NCBI RefSeq assembly: GCF_014287875.1
Contig: NZ_JACOPN010000011.1
Span: forward strand, 1 to 45,159
Source: Flintibacter faecis
GTDB lineage: Bacteria; Bacillota; Clostridia; Oscillospirales; Oscillospiraceae
DNA: 45,159 nucleotides
Reading direction: 5' to 3'
Shown here: positions 1 through 8,268 of the stretch, piece by piece
Layout: every line of letters starts with the position of its first letter
Position numbering within the stretch: position 1 is the first letter of the stretch
Notes under the pieces: model-generated
Databases searched by the model: none
The model's input: the letters and a program-made list of their open reading frames with translations, nothing else
Told to the model about the DNA's origin: nothing
Translations under genes and position numbers: made by a program

Positions 1-708
1 CGCCAGCGTCCGGGGCAGACCAATGAAATCAGCCTGTTTGCCGGACTGATAAAATGCGGCGAGTGTGGGAAGTCGCTGACGATACGCTACACAAACGCAA
101 AACATCCCCAGCAGATTTATTCCTGCAAGACCTACAATGCCTTTGGAAAGAACCACTGCACCCAGCACCGGATTGACTATGACACCCTTTGCAGCCATGT
201 GCTGCGGAAAATCAGGGAATGCGCCAGAGCTGCCCTGATGGACGGGGAAGCGGTTGCCGACCGCCTGACCAATACCTGTGAAACCGAGCAGCGGGAACAG
301 CGGGAAGCAATGGAACGCTCCCTCACAAGGGACGAGGAACGGATTGAGGTTCTGGACAAAATGGTCATGCGGCTTTATGAGGATATGATTGCAGGGCGTA
401 TCAGTGAGCAGAATTTCAACACCATGCTGGAAAAGACACAGACCGAGCAGACGGAGCTTAAAACAAAAGTGTCCGAGGGCAGAAAGCGGCTGTCCGATGA
501 AGTCCAGCTTGCCAATGACGCAAAACAATGGGTGGAAGCCATTCAGGAATACGCCAACATCACAGAGCTGGACGCAGCCACCCTCAACCGCTTAATCAAA
601 GAAATCGTCGTGCATGAGCGCATTGACGAAGATAAAACAAGACACATTTCTATCGAAATTCATTTTAATCTCAAACCCATCCCGGAGGTGGAACAGGTCA
701 CTGCCTGA
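1..708 (+). CDS. Large serine recombinase, C-terminal part (5' end outside window)
   Basis: The frame is open from base 1 to TGA 706-708, giving 235 residues of a longer protein. Seen: a recombinase zinc-ribbon (CGECGK near residue 20, a second Cys pair in CKTYNAFGKNHC near residue 42), followed by a long Glu/Lys/Arg-rich coiled coil (about residues 85-190) and a basic tail. This order is typical of the C-terminal half of TnpX/TndX-type site-specific recombinases. The catalytic N-terminal resolvase domain must lie to the left. The gene sits against a truncated maff2 gene, so it probably belongs to a second element that integrated into the conjugative element. It is different in sequence from the recombinase at 21096-22778. 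Family is confident; intactness cannot be judged. Confidence 0.9.
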   Translation, partial: RQRPGQTNEISLFAGLIKCGECGKSLTIRYTNAKHPQQIYSCKTYNAFGKNHCTQHRIDYDTLCSHVLRKIRECARAALMDGEAVADRLTNTCETEQREQREAMERSLTRDEERIEVLDKMVMRLYEDMIAGRISEQNFNTMLEKTQTEQTELKTKVSEGRKRLSDEVQLANDAKQWVEAIQEYANITELDAATLNRLIKEIVVHERIDEDKTRHISIEIHFNLKPIPEVEQVTA

Positions 709-709
709 C

Positions 710-733
710 CTGTCCCGCCGGGACGGTTCTCTT
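710..733 (+). terminator. Short hairpin after recombinase, terminator-like
   Basis: GTCCC-GCC-GGGAC stem, extended by two pairs and followed by TTCTCTT, starts two bases after the recombinase stop codon. It is a weak intrinsic terminator or part of the element end. Confidence 0.4.
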
Positions 734-759
734 AAAAACACCATATAGATTTTTTGTAC

Positions 760-828
760 GCCGCCGCCCGCCATCGAGCAGAGTTTTACACCTAATTGGG
801 GATAAAACAGCTCATGGCGGGCGGCGGC
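760..828. repeat. Imperfect inverted repeat at the element/maff2 junction
   Basis: GCCGCCGCCCGCCAT at 760-774 is the exact reverse complement of 814-828. The inner parts also match with small gaps (GAGC..GTTTTA against TAAAAC.GCTC), giving a dyad of about 33 bp per arm centred near 794. The right arm is maff2 coding sequence. The left arm lies in the incoming element. It fits a hybrid attachment site of the upstream serine recombinase or a small inverted duplication. Confidence 0.5.
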
Positions 829-879
829 ATCATCCTCATTGGCACCACACTGATCCCTCTGCTGTCTGGCCTGTTTTAA
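796..879 (+). pseudogene. Maff2-family small membrane protein, 3' remnant
   Basis: After an in-frame TAA at 793-795, the frame reads GIKQLMAGGGIILIG followed by a hydrophobic end LIPLLSGLF and TAA 877-879. This matches, from memory of the family, the last third of Maff2, the small two-helix membrane protein encoded directly before VirB6 in clostridial conjugative elements. The N-terminal helix and start are missing and replaced by the recombinase-bearing sequence. An internal ATG (814) could at most give a 21-residue peptide. The family call rests on position and a short match. Confidence 0.6.
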
Positions 880-890
880 GGTAGGCGCTT

Positions 891-1757
891 ATGGATTTTC
901 TCACCGACTGGCTCACAAACTGGCTCAAAGAGCTTCTGATTGGCGGGATCATGGGAAACCTCGAAGGTCTTTTTGATACCGTCAATACCCAGGTCGGAGA
1001 GATTGCGGCACAGGTAGGGACTACCCCGGCGGCGTGGCACGCCGGGGTTTTCTCCCTGATCCGACAGCTTTCCGAAACGGTGATCCTGCCGATTGCCGGA
1101 ATGGTGCTGACCTTTGTTGCCACTTATGAGCTCATACAGATGCTTTTGGAAAAGAACAATATGCACGAGGTTGACGTTGCGAACCTCTATAAATGGATGT
1201 TCAAAACAGCCTGTGCAATCTTAATCCTGTCAAATACATTCAATATCGTCATGGCTGTGTTCGATGTGTCGCAGAGCGTTATCGCGCAGGCAGGCGGGCT
1301 CATTCAAGGCTCCACCGATATTTCGGCGGATATGCTTGCCGAACTGGAAACCTCGCTGGAGGCGATGGACTTGGGGCCGCTTTTGGGGCTTTGGCTGCAG
1401 TCTGCGCTCATTGGATTTACGATGAAGGCGATGGGGATTATCATTTTCGTTTTGGTGTATGGCAGGATGCTGGAAATCTATCTGCTGACCAGTCTGGCCC
1501 CCATCCCCGTTGCTACGCTTTCCAACCGGGAGCTTGGCGGCGCCGGGCAGAACTACATCAAGTCCCTGTTTGCCGTGGGCTTTCAAGGGCTGTTGATCCT
1601 TGTATGTGTTGCAATTTACGCAGTGCTCATTCAAGGCATCGCAACAGGCGGCGATCCCATTGGGGCGATTTGGGGAACTGTGGGCTACACGGTTCTGCTT
1701 TGCTTCATGCTCTTTAAGACCGGGAGCATTGCCCAGCGTATCTTTGGCGCTCATTAA
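891..1757 (+). CDS. VirB6/TrbL-like conjugal transfer membrane protein (CD1112 type)
   Basis: 288 residues; ATG 891 follows AAGGTAGG. Seen: an amphipathic N-terminus, then about six hydrophobic segments (near residues 63-83, 103-124, 170-190, 192-210, 228-250 and 262-280) and a short basic tail. Family knowledge: VirB6/TrbL proteins form the polytopic inner-membrane part of the type IV secretion channel and contact the DNA or protein substrate during transfer. The gene opens the mating-pore operon. Its stop is 16 bases before the next ATG, so co-translation is likely. The normally preceding maff2 gene is broken, but VirB6 itself looks complete. Confidence 0.88.
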   Translation: MDFLTDWLTNWLKELLIGGIMGNLEGLFDTVNTQVGEIAAQVGTTPAAWHAGVFSLIRQLSETVILPIAGMVLTFVATYELIQMLLEKNNMHEVDVANLYKWMFKTACAILILSNTFNIVMAVFDVSQSVIAQAGGLIQGSTDISADMLAELETSLEAMDLGPLLGLWLQSALIGFTMKAMGIIIFVLVYGRMLEIYLLTSLAPIPVATLSNRELGGAGQNYIKSLFAVGFQGLLILVCVAIYAVLIQGIATGGDPIGAIWGTVGYTVLLCFMLFKTGSIAQRIFGAH

Positions 1758-1772
1758 CAGGAGGAGGTGCTT

Positions 1773-2504
1773 ATGCCGAGAAGATACGGGGCGGATGGAA
1801 CGCGCTTATGGAATGGAAAAACGCCGGAGGAGTTTACTGAGGCAGACGTTTACCGCTTTATGGCGGAAACGGAGGCCGTCCTGCAAAGAAAAGAGCTGAT
1901 GGACGACCCCGCCCAGCCTGCTCCGGCAAGCGGAAAGGAGGAATTTTATCTGAGTAAGAACGACGATGTATTGCTGACCTCGGAGCAGATTGCTGCGGAG
2001 GAGCGGCGCTGGCTATTTGATGCTCCCATCGCGGAGCTTGCAGAAGTCAAGGGCGTTAGTATTGATGAGGCGGTAAAAATGCGGACGGATGCCGTCTTGC
2101 AAGAGGCGGTTGTTCCGATCACAGTATCTGTCCGCCCGATTGAGCCGCAGGGTAAACTGATCGGCTTCGCCAGCGTCAACTTTGGCGGTGTGGTCATCGA
2201 CGATTTTAAGGTTGTGGATGGGAAAAACGGGATTTTCCTCGGTGCTCCCTCTAAGCCCGATCCTGCCAGCCGGACGGGATACCGGGCTACGGTTCGGATT
2301 CCTGACCGTGCCATACAGGAACGGATCAATGCGGCTGGTGTGGAGGCGTATCATGCGGCGGTGGAACAGCTTGTTGCACGGGCCCAGGCGGTACGGCCTG
2401 CCCCGATCAAGGAGCAGATGGCCGAGGCCGCGAAACAAGCTGGAAAAGAAAACGCTGCCCGGCCTGCGCCTGCCAAGGCAAAGGAGGCCCGTAATGACCG
2501 ATAG
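1773..2504 (+). CDS. SpoVG-domain mobile element protein
   Basis: 243 residues. ATG 1773 is chosen because GGAGGAGG at 1761-1768 sits at correct distance; a GTG at 1767 lies inside that site. The N-terminal third is charged. Residues about 115-190 match the SpoVG fold pattern: a conserved start (ITVSVRPIE), a central IDDFKVVDGKNGIFLGAPS stretch, and an RIPDRA end. SpoVG proteins bind DNA and RNA and regulate genes in Firmicutes; the element-borne form is of unknown role. The tail is Ala/Pro/Lys-rich. It lies in the transfer operon and its last codons overlap the possible ATG 2494 of the methyltransferase. Confidence 0.8.
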   Translation: MPRRYGADGTRLWNGKTPEEFTEADVYRFMAETEAVLQRKELMDDPAQPAPASGKEEFYLSKNDDVLLTSEQIAAEERRWLFDAPIAELAEVKGVSIDEAVKMRTDAVLQEAVVPITVSVRPIEPQGKLIGFASVNFGGVVIDDFKVVDGKNGIFLGAPSKPDPASRTGYRATVRIPDRAIQERINAAGVEAYHAAVEQLVARAQAVRPAPIKEQMAEAAKQAGKENAARPAPAKAKEARNDR

Positions 2505-3273
2505 CCGCACTTTGGGACAAAGTGTCCCGAAGGAGGGCTTGTTTCTCATGGATGGCATTGAGGGCCTGCGCTCCCTGCCCAAACATAGCGTGGATATGCT
2601 GTTGACTGATCCGCCTTACGGCACAACCCGGAATTATTGGGATGTGCCCCTGCCGCTCCCGGAGCTGTGGGAGGCGGTGAAATGGGCGGTCAAGCCGAAT
2701 GGCGCAGTGCTGTTTTTCGCACAGTGCCCCTTTGACAAGGTGCTGGGCGCATCCAACCTCGCCATGCTCCGCTATGAGTGGATTTGGTACAAAGAGCGCG
2801 GAACGGGCTTTCTCAATGCAAACCGGGCTCCACTGAAGAAGTCCGAGAACATCTTGGTGTTTTACCAAAAGTCCCCGGTCTACAATCCACAGTTTACTTA
2901 CGGCAAGCCATATACCCGTGTTCATTCCCGAAGCGGTACAAGCTCTAACTATGGGAAATTTGAACGGCAGGGCTCAGAGTCCAACGATGGCCGCCGCTAT
3001 CCCGGAAATGTGCTTTTTGTGCCTACGGTGTCCGGCGGCATCCATCCCACACAGAAGCCCGTGGAGCTTTGTGAGTACCTGATCCGCACCTACACCCGCC
3101 CCGGCGAATTGGTCGCGGACATTTGCGCGGGCTCCGGCACAACCGCGATTGCAGCTATCAACACAGAACGTCGCTTTGTATGCTTTGAAACGGCCCCGGC
3201 CTTTTATGCCGCAGCCAGTGAGCGTATTCGTGCGGCGCAGGCAGTAAAAAGTTCTGGCGAGAAAGGAGTGTAA
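2494..3273 (+). CDS. Adenine-specific DNA methyltransferase, beta class
   Basis: 259 residues from ATG 2494. The order is catalytic motif IV DPPYG (residues 39-43), then HPTQKP (near 188), then the S-adenosylmethionine motif DICAGSGTT (from residue 209); this circular order defines beta-class N6-adenine/N4-cytosine methylases, and DPPY favours adenine. No restriction partner is nearby, so it is an orphan enzyme, probably protecting transferred DNA or marking it. Two starts compete: ATG 2494 overlaps the upstream gene by 11 bases, while ATG 2548 follows GAAGGAGGG at 2529-2537 but removes part of the first conserved strand (LFLMDGIEGL). If 2494 is used, palindrome copy 1 is translated as LGQSVPK. 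Confidence 0.88.
   Translation: MTDSRTLGQSVPKEGLFLMDGIEGLRSLPKHSVDMLLTDPPYGTTRNYWDVPLPLPELWEAVKWAVKPNGAVLFFAQCPFDKVLGASNLAMLRYEWIWYKERGTGFLNANRAPLKKSENILVFYQKSPVYNPQFTYGKPYTRVHSRSGTSSNYGKFERQGSESNDGRRYPGNVLFVPTVSGGIHPTQKPVELCEYLIRTYTRPGELVADICAGSGTTAIAAINTERRFVCFETAPAFYAAASERIRAAQAVKSSGEKGV
2510..2532. repeat. 23-bp palindrome, copy 1
   Basis: Core GGGACA-AAG-TGTCCC with CTTT before and GAAG after. It lies six bases after the SpoVG-gene stop and runs into the AAGGAGG before ATG 2548. Confidence 0.9.
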
Positions 3274-3275
3274 TT

Positions 3276-3845
3276 ATCCAGCAGTATTCTATCATTTACG
3301 CCGATCCCCCTTGGCGCTACTCGGCTAAGAAAGTACAGGGCGCGGCGGAAAACCATTATCCCACTATGAGCATTGAGGAGTTATGTGCGTTGCCTGTGGC
3401 TGATCTTGCAGCCCCGGACAGCGCACTCTTTTTATGGGCCACTTTCCCGCAGCTCCCGGAGGCGCTCCGGCTGATCGAGGCTTGGGGCTTCAACTATAAA
3501 TCCGTTGCTTTCGTCTGGCTGAAAAAGAACAAGAAGGCGGATAGCTGGTTTTACGGCCTTGGCTTCTGGACAAGAGGCAATGCAGAAATTTGCCTGCTGG
3601 CAACCAAGGGCCACCCGAAGCGGCAGGCAGCCAACATCCATCAATTTATCGTTTCCCCGATTGAAGCCCACAGCAAAAAGCCGGACGAGGCCCGCGACAA
3701 AATTATTTCCCTGATGGGCGATCTGCCCCGCGTGGAGCTCTTTGCCAGGCAGACCCCGCCCGGCTGGGCTGTATGGGGAAATGAAGTAACACCAACCATC
3801 CCGGACTTTGGGACACATTGTCCCGAAGTGCAGAAAGGAGTGTAA
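3276..3845 (+). CDS. MT-A70 family adenine methyltransferase, non-AUG start
   Basis: About 189 residues. The DPPW motif typical of MT-A70 enzymes lies 10 residues after the proposed start (IIYADPPWRYS), followed by family motifs FLWATFPQLPEA and a C-terminal KPDEARDKI / VELFARQ block. The enzymes transfer a methyl group to adenine N6. In this frame there is a stop at 3219-3221 and no ATG, GTG or TTG until ATG 3366, which would delete DPPW. The binding site GAAAGGAG (3261-3268) points to ATC 3276 or ATT 3273 as start, touching the stop of the previous methyltransferase. The C-terminus runs through palindrome copy 2 (DFGTHCPE). Function is confident; the exact start is inference. Confidence 0.85.
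   Translation: MQQYSIIYADPPWRYSAKKVQGAAENHYPTMSIEELCALPVADLAAPDSALFLWATFPQLPEALRLIEAWGFNYKSVAFVWLKKNKKADSWFYGLGFWTRGNAEICLLATKGHPKRQAANIHQFIVSPIEAHSKKPDEARDKIISLMGDLPRVELFARQTPPGWAVWGNEVTPTIPDFGTHCPEVQKGV
3806..3828. repeat. 23-bp palindrome, copy 2
   Basis: Core GGGACA-CAT-TGTCCC, flanks CTTT/GAAG. Read in frame at the end of the MT-A70 gene and placed just before AAAGGAG of prgI. Confidence 0.9.
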
Positions 3846-3848
3846 TCT

Positions 3849-4238
3849 ATGCCCTATGTAAACGTACCAAACGATTTATCCAAAATCAAAACAAAAATGG
3901 CTTTCAACCTCACCAAACGCCAGCTTGTCTGCTTCGGCAGCGCGGGCGCAGTGGGGATTCCGGCCTATCTGCTGACCCGTGGCACCCTCGGCAATACCGG
4001 GGCGATGTTTCTCATGCTGGGAATTATGCTCCCGGCGTTCCTGCTGGCCATGTATGAAAAGGACGGCTTACCCTTTGAAAAGGTGGTGCGGAATATCATC
4101 CGGGCCAAGTTTCTAAGGCCGGGGATCAGGGCCTACCGAACCGAAAACATTTATGCGCCCTTTGCCGGGCCGGGCGCTGGAAAGGAGGATGTGATTGAAA
4201 AACACAAAGAAGAAAAACGGAGCCGCCGCCAAGGGTAA
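3849..4238 (+). CDS. prgI: PrgI family conjugation protein
   Basis: 129 residues from ATG 3849, preceded by AAAGGAG at 3835-3841. Seen: a conserved N-terminus (MPYVNVPNDLSKIK), two hydrophobic helices at about residues 32-48 and 51-67 separated by a tight turn, and a basic C-terminus ending near RSRRQG. PrgI proteins are small membrane subunits of Gram-positive type IV secretion channels (VirB3-like) encoded directly before the VirB4 ATPase, as here. The gene overlaps the TTG start of VirB4 by 44 bases, implying translational coupling. Confidence 0.88.
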   Translation: MPYVNVPNDLSKIKTKMAFNLTKRQLVCFGSAGAVGIPAYLLTRGTLGNTGAMFLMLGIMLPAFLLAMYEKDGLPFEKVVRNIIRAKFLRPGIRAYRTENIYAPFAGPGAGKEDVIEKHKEEKRSRRQG

Positions 4239-6555
4239 AGGCCGGGCGACCCTGTCTGCTCAGCAGACAATCCCGTATCTGTCTATGCACCCGGACGGTG
4301 TGTGCAAGCTCCCGGGCGGGCTCTATACAAAAACCGTGGAATATGAGGACATCAATTACTCCGTGGCATCCACCGAGGATCAGACCGCCATATTCAGCGG
4401 ATGGAGCTCATTCCTCAACTACTTTGACAGTTCGCTGCCGTTCCAGCTTTCCTTTATCAACCGCCGTTCTCATTCCCGCAGCCGCTATCAGGTCAATATC
4501 CCAAAAGCGGATGACAACTATAACAGCGTCCGGGACGAGTTTACCGGGATGCTGAAAAATCAGATTGCCAAAAGCAATAACGGCATTGAACGCTCAAAAT
4601 ACATCACCTTTGGCATACCCGCCGAGGGGATTGCGGAGGCACGGCCCCGTCTGGAGCGTGTGGAGGCCGATGTCATGGGAAACTTTAAGCGACTGGGCGT
4701 TCCCTCGGAGCCGATGGACGGACGGGCCCGCCTTGCGCTGCTTCATAGCCAGATGCACCCGGGGAGCCGTGAGGCGTTCCGCTTTTCGTGGAAAGACATC
4801 TCGCAGACCGGGCTCGGCACAAAAGACTTTATTGCCCCGGACAGTCTCGACTTCCGCCAGTCCCGCACATTCCGCATCGGCCAGTATTGGGGCGCGGTGT
4901 CCTACTTACAGATTATGGCATCGGAGCTTTCGGATAAGTTGTTGGCGGAAATCTTGGAGCTGGATGCGGAAATGACCGTGACCATGCACATTCAGACCGT
5001 GGATCAGCTCAAGGCAATTAAGACCATCAAGGGGAAAATCTCGGACATCGGAAAAATGAAAGTGGAGGAACAGAGAAAGGCTGTGCGCTCCGGCTATGAC
5101 CCGGATATTCTTCCCCCTGACCTGATCACATTCAGCAAGGACGCAGCGGAGCTTTTGGTTGATTTGCAATCCCGCAATGAGCGAATGTTTCTGCTGACCT
5201 TTACGGTGGTAAACCTTGCCCCTACTCGCCAGCGGCTGGAAAACGATGTGTTTACCGTGGGCGGTATCGTGCAGAAATACAACTGCGCTCTGCGCCGTCT
5301 GGACTGGCAACAGGAACAGGGCTTTGTTTCCTCGTTGGCCCTTGGTTACAACGAGGTAGAAATCCAGCGCGGTATGACAACCAGCTCCACAGCCATCTTT
5401 ATTCCTTTTATGACAAGGGAGCTCCGCATGGCTGGGCAGGCCCTCTACTATGGCATGAACGCACTCTCTCACAATGTCATCATGGCTGACCGCAAAAAGC
5501 TGAAGTCGGCAAACGGGATGTATTTGGGTTCTACGGGCTCCGGCAAGAGCTTTGCCGCAAAGCGCGAGCTTTTGAATGTGTTTCTCACCATCCCGCAGGA
5601 TCGGATCATTGTGGTTGACCCGATGGGCGAATATGCGCCGCTGGTGCGAAGGCTGGGCGGTCAGGTGATCGAGATTGCCCCGGACAGTCCGCACCACCTC
5701 AATCCGATGGATGTGGAGCTCAATATGGCTGCCGGAGAAAGCCCACTTTCCATGAAGGCGGATTTTCTTTTGTCCCTGTGCGAGCTGGTGGTCGGCGGCA
5801 AGGAAGGCTTGCAGCCCATTGAAAAGACGGTCATTGACCGCTGTGTGCGTTTGGTGTACCGGGAGCAGGCGCTCGGATTGGAAACCGCAAAAACACCGCT
5901 GTTGCAGGATTTGTATGAGGAGCTTTTACGCCAGCCGGAGCCCGAGGCCCGGCGCGTGGCAACTGCCTTAGAGCTTTATTGCACAGGCTCCCTCAATCTC
6001 TTTAACCATCCTACCAACGTCAAGACGGACAGCCGTGTGGTGTGCATCGTTCTGAAAAACATGGGCGAAAATCTTAGAAAGATTGCAATGCACATCACAA
6101 ACGAGTTTGTTTCGCAGGCGGTGGATCAGAACTTCCACGAGGGTGCGGCGACTTGGTGCTACTTTGACGAGTTTCATATCCTGCTCCGCGATCCGCTGAC
6201 AGCCAGCTACTTTGTGGCAGTCTGGAAAATGCTGCGTAAAAAAGGATGTGTGCCGTCTGCTTTGACGCAGAACGTCAAAGACCTTTTGGCCAGCCGGGAA
6301 ATCGAGAACATTCTGGACAACACGGATTTTATGATTCTGCTTTCACAGGCGCAGAGTGACCGTACCATTCTGGCAAAACAGCTCGGTATTTCCGAGCATC
6401 AGCTTTCCTATATCACACACAGCAATTCCGGTGAGGGACTGTTGTTCTATGGAAATGTGACCATCCCGTTTGTGGATCGGTTCCCTCGCGGAGAAATCTA
6501 TGACCTGCTGACTACCCGCCCGGAGGATATAAAGAATGAAACGAAAAACGAATAA
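4195..6555 (+). CDS. VirB4-like conjugal transfer ATPase (CD1110 type)
   Basis: 786 residues. TTG 4195 is the start: AAAGGAGG at 4181-4188 is six bases upstream and the protein then begins with a Lys-rich segment. Walker A GSTGSGKS is at residues 445-452, a VVDPMGEY strand near 475 and the Walker B CYFDEFH near 656-662. A C-terminal motif LTQNVKDLLAS and LLSQAQSDR are typical of VirB4/TraE ATPases. These cytoplasmic hexamers power assembly and substrate transfer of the mating channel. The gene overlaps prgI upstream and the hydrolase gene downstream, so the three are one translational unit. Length is normal for the family. Confidence 0.93.
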   Translation: MKNTKKKNGAAAKGKGRATLSAQQTIPYLSMHPDGVCKLPGGLYTKTVEYEDINYSVASTEDQTAIFSGWSSFLNYFDSSLPFQLSFINRRSHSRSRYQVNIPKADDNYNSVRDEFTGMLKNQIAKSNNGIERSKYITFGIPAEGIAEARPRLERVEADVMGNFKRLGVPSEPMDGRARLALLHSQMHPGSREAFRFSWKDISQTGLGTKDFIAPDSLDFRQSRTFRIGQYWGAVSYLQIMASELSDKLLAEILELDAEMTVTMHIQTVDQLKAIKTIKGKISDIGKMKVEEQRKAVRSGYDPDILPPDLITFSKDAAELLVDLQSRNERMFLLTFTVVNLAPTRQRLENDVFTVGGIVQKYNCALRRLDWQQEQGFVSSLALGYNEVEIQRGMTTSSTAIFIPFMTRELRMAGQALYYGMNALSHNVIMADRKKLKSANGMYLGSTGSGKSFAAKRELLNVFLTIPQDRIIVVDPMGEYAPLVRRLGGQVIEIAPDSPHHLNPMDVELNMAAGESPLSMKADFLLSLCELVVGGKEGLQPIEKTVIDRCVRLVYREQALGLETAKTPLLQDLYEELLRQPEPEARRVATALELYCTGSLNLFNHPTNVKTDSRVVCIVLKNMGENLRKIAMHITNEFVSQAVDQNFHEGAATWCYFDEFHILLRDPLTASYFVAVWKMLRKKGCVPSALTQNVKDLLASREIENILDNTDFMILLSQAQSDRTILAKQLGISEHQLSYITHSNSGEGLLFYGNVTIPFVDRFPRGEIYDLLTTRPEDIKNETKNE

Positions 6556-8254
6556 GGCCAAGGAGGAGGCTTGGTCGCAGACCGCCCACACCCCTAACGG
6601 GGAGCAGCCCGGGCCGGAGGCTTCCGACACTTCGGGACAAAGTGTCCCAAAGTCCAAGTTCCGCAAAAAGAGCCAGCAGGAACAGGCTGCGGCGGCAAAG
6701 CTCCGTATGGAGTCCCAAGGCGAAAAGCTGGAACAGGCCCGGGAGAAGCTGGCAAAACAAAAGCCGCCGAAAAAGCCCGGCCCGGTAAAACGCATAGGCC
6801 GTGTTGCCAGTGGTTCCGTTCACAGCTTCGTGCATGGCAAGATTTTTGAAGTGGAACAGGAAAATGTCGGCACAGAAGGCGCACACCGTTCTGAGCTTGT
6901 GGGAGAAACCGCGCTGCGGCACGGCTCCCGCTTTGTGCGCCGTAAAGTCCGGGAACATCCGGCAAAAGTGGTACGCAAGGCCGAGGCCCGCTATACCAAG
7001 TACACGGCGGACTACCATTTTCACACCGCCGCACAGGAGCACCCGGAGCTGACGAAAAATGCCCTTACCCGCTACTGGCAGAAGCAACGGCTTCGCAGGC
7101 AATACCGCAAGCAGGCAAAGGAGGCTGCAAAGCAGGGCGCGGCTGCGGCTGGGAAAACTGCCACAGCCACAGAACGCCTGACCGCCCGGGCAGTGGAATT
7201 TGTCAAAAGTCATCCCGCAGGTGCCGTGATTGCGGTGCTCTGTGTGTTACTCCTGTTTGCTATGCAGTCCTGTTCCTCTACCATGCTTATGCTGGGGAAC
7301 GCCGGGGCCGGTGCATTAGGAGCCAGCACCTATCCTTGCGAGGATCGTGATATGCTGGCCGCCGAAGCCGCCTATTGTGCGCTGGAAGATGATTTACAGC
7401 ATTATCTGGACACCTATGAAAGCACCCATGACTATGACGAATACCACTTCGATCTGGACGAAATCGAACATGATCCCTATGTGCTGCTTTCTCTTTTGTG
7501 TGCGCTCCATGAGGGGCAATGGACAATAGACGAAGTACAGGGAACGCTGCAAATGCTGTTTGACCGCCAGTACATTCTCACGGAGGATGTGGTGGTGGAA
7601 ACCCGGTATCGCACAGAAACCGACACATGGACGGACGAGGACGGCAACTCCCATACGGACACCTATCAGGTGCCTTACGATTATTACATCTGTACGGTCA
7701 CGTTGGAAAATTTTGATTTGTCCCATGTACCTGTGTACGTTATGGGCGAGGAGCAGCTTTCCCGATATGCCATCTATATGGCAACGCTGGGGAACCGCCC
7801 TGATCTGTTCCCGGATTCTCCCTATGTGAACAAGTATATTACCGGGAAACCCGGTGATTACGAAGTGCCCGGAGAATATCTGGACGATGAAACCTTTGCC
7901 GCGATGCTTGCCGAAGCACAGAAATATATCGGCTATCCCTATGTGTGGGGCGGCAGTTCTCCTGCCACTTCCTTTGATTGCTCGGGGTACGTTTCGTGGG
8001 TCATCAATCACTCCGGCTGGAATGTGGGCAGGCTGGGAGCCCAGGGGCTCTATAACATCTGTACGCCAACAAGCTCTCCCAAACCCGGTGATTTGGTTTT
8101 CTTCAAAGGCACCTATGACACGCCGGGCGTGAGCCATTGCGGGATTTATGTCGGTGACGGGAAAATGCTGCATTGCGGAGATCCCATCGGCTACGCAAAC
8201 TTGAATACAAGCTACTGGCAATCTCATTTTTACGCCTACGGGCGTTTACCGTGA
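6536..8254 (+). CDS. NlpC/P60 peptidoglycan hydrolase of the transfer apparatus (CD1108 type)
   Basis: 572 residues from ATG 6536, overlapping VirB4 by 20 bases. The N-terminal about 220 residues are cytoplasmic, Lys/Gln/Ala-rich and coiled-coil-like. One transmembrane helix lies at about 228-246. An extracellular domain follows and ends in NlpC/P60 from about 455, with catalytic Cys482 in FDCSGYVS and His534 in SHCGIYVGDG. Such enzymes cut wall peptides locally so the mating channel can cross the peptidoglycan (VirB1-like role). Palindrome copy 3 is translated as SGQSVPK at about residues 33-39, in the poorly conserved N-terminus. Confidence 0.9.
   Translation: MKRKTNKAKEEAWSQTAHTPNGEQPGPEASDTSGQSVPKSKFRKKSQQEQAAAAKLRMESQGEKLEQAREKLAKQKPPKKPGPVKRIGRVASGSVHSFVHGKIFEVEQENVGTEGAHRSELVGETALRHGSRFVRRKVREHPAKVVRKAEARYTKYTADYHFHTAAQEHPELTKNALTRYWQKQRLRRQYRKQAKEAAKQGAAAAGKTATATERLTARAVEFVKSHPAGAVIAVLCVLLLFAMQSCSSTMLMLGNAGAGALGASTYPCEDRDMLAAEAAYCALEDDLQHYLDTYESTHDYDEYHFDLDEIEHDPYVLLSLLCALHEGQWTIDEVQGTLQMLFDRQYILTEDVVVETRYRTETDTWTDEDGNSHTDTYQVPYDYYICTVTLENFDLSHVPVYVMGEEQLSRYAIYMATLGNRPDLFPDSPYVNKYITGKPGDYEVPGEYLDDETFAAMLAEAQKYIGYPYVWGGSSPATSFDCSGYVSWVINHSGWNVGRLGAQGLYNICTPTSSPKPGDLVFFKGTYDTPGVSHCGIYVGDGKMLHCGDPIGYANLNTSYWQSHFYAYGRLP
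6630..6652. repeat. 23-bp palindrome, copy 3
   Basis: Core GGGACA-AAG-TGTCCC, flanks CTTC/AAAG. This copy is fully inside a coding region, about 95 bases after the hydrolase start. Confidence 0.9.
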
Positions 8255-8268
8255 CAGGAGGTTTTGAA

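Noticed and set aside
712..724. GTCCC-GCC-GGGAC hairpin as a twelfth palindrome copy
   Set aside because: The arms are in the opposite order and the flanks do not match.
3366..3845. MT-A70 gene starting at ATG 3366
   Set aside because: This would remove the DPPW catalytic motif and has no ribosome binding site.
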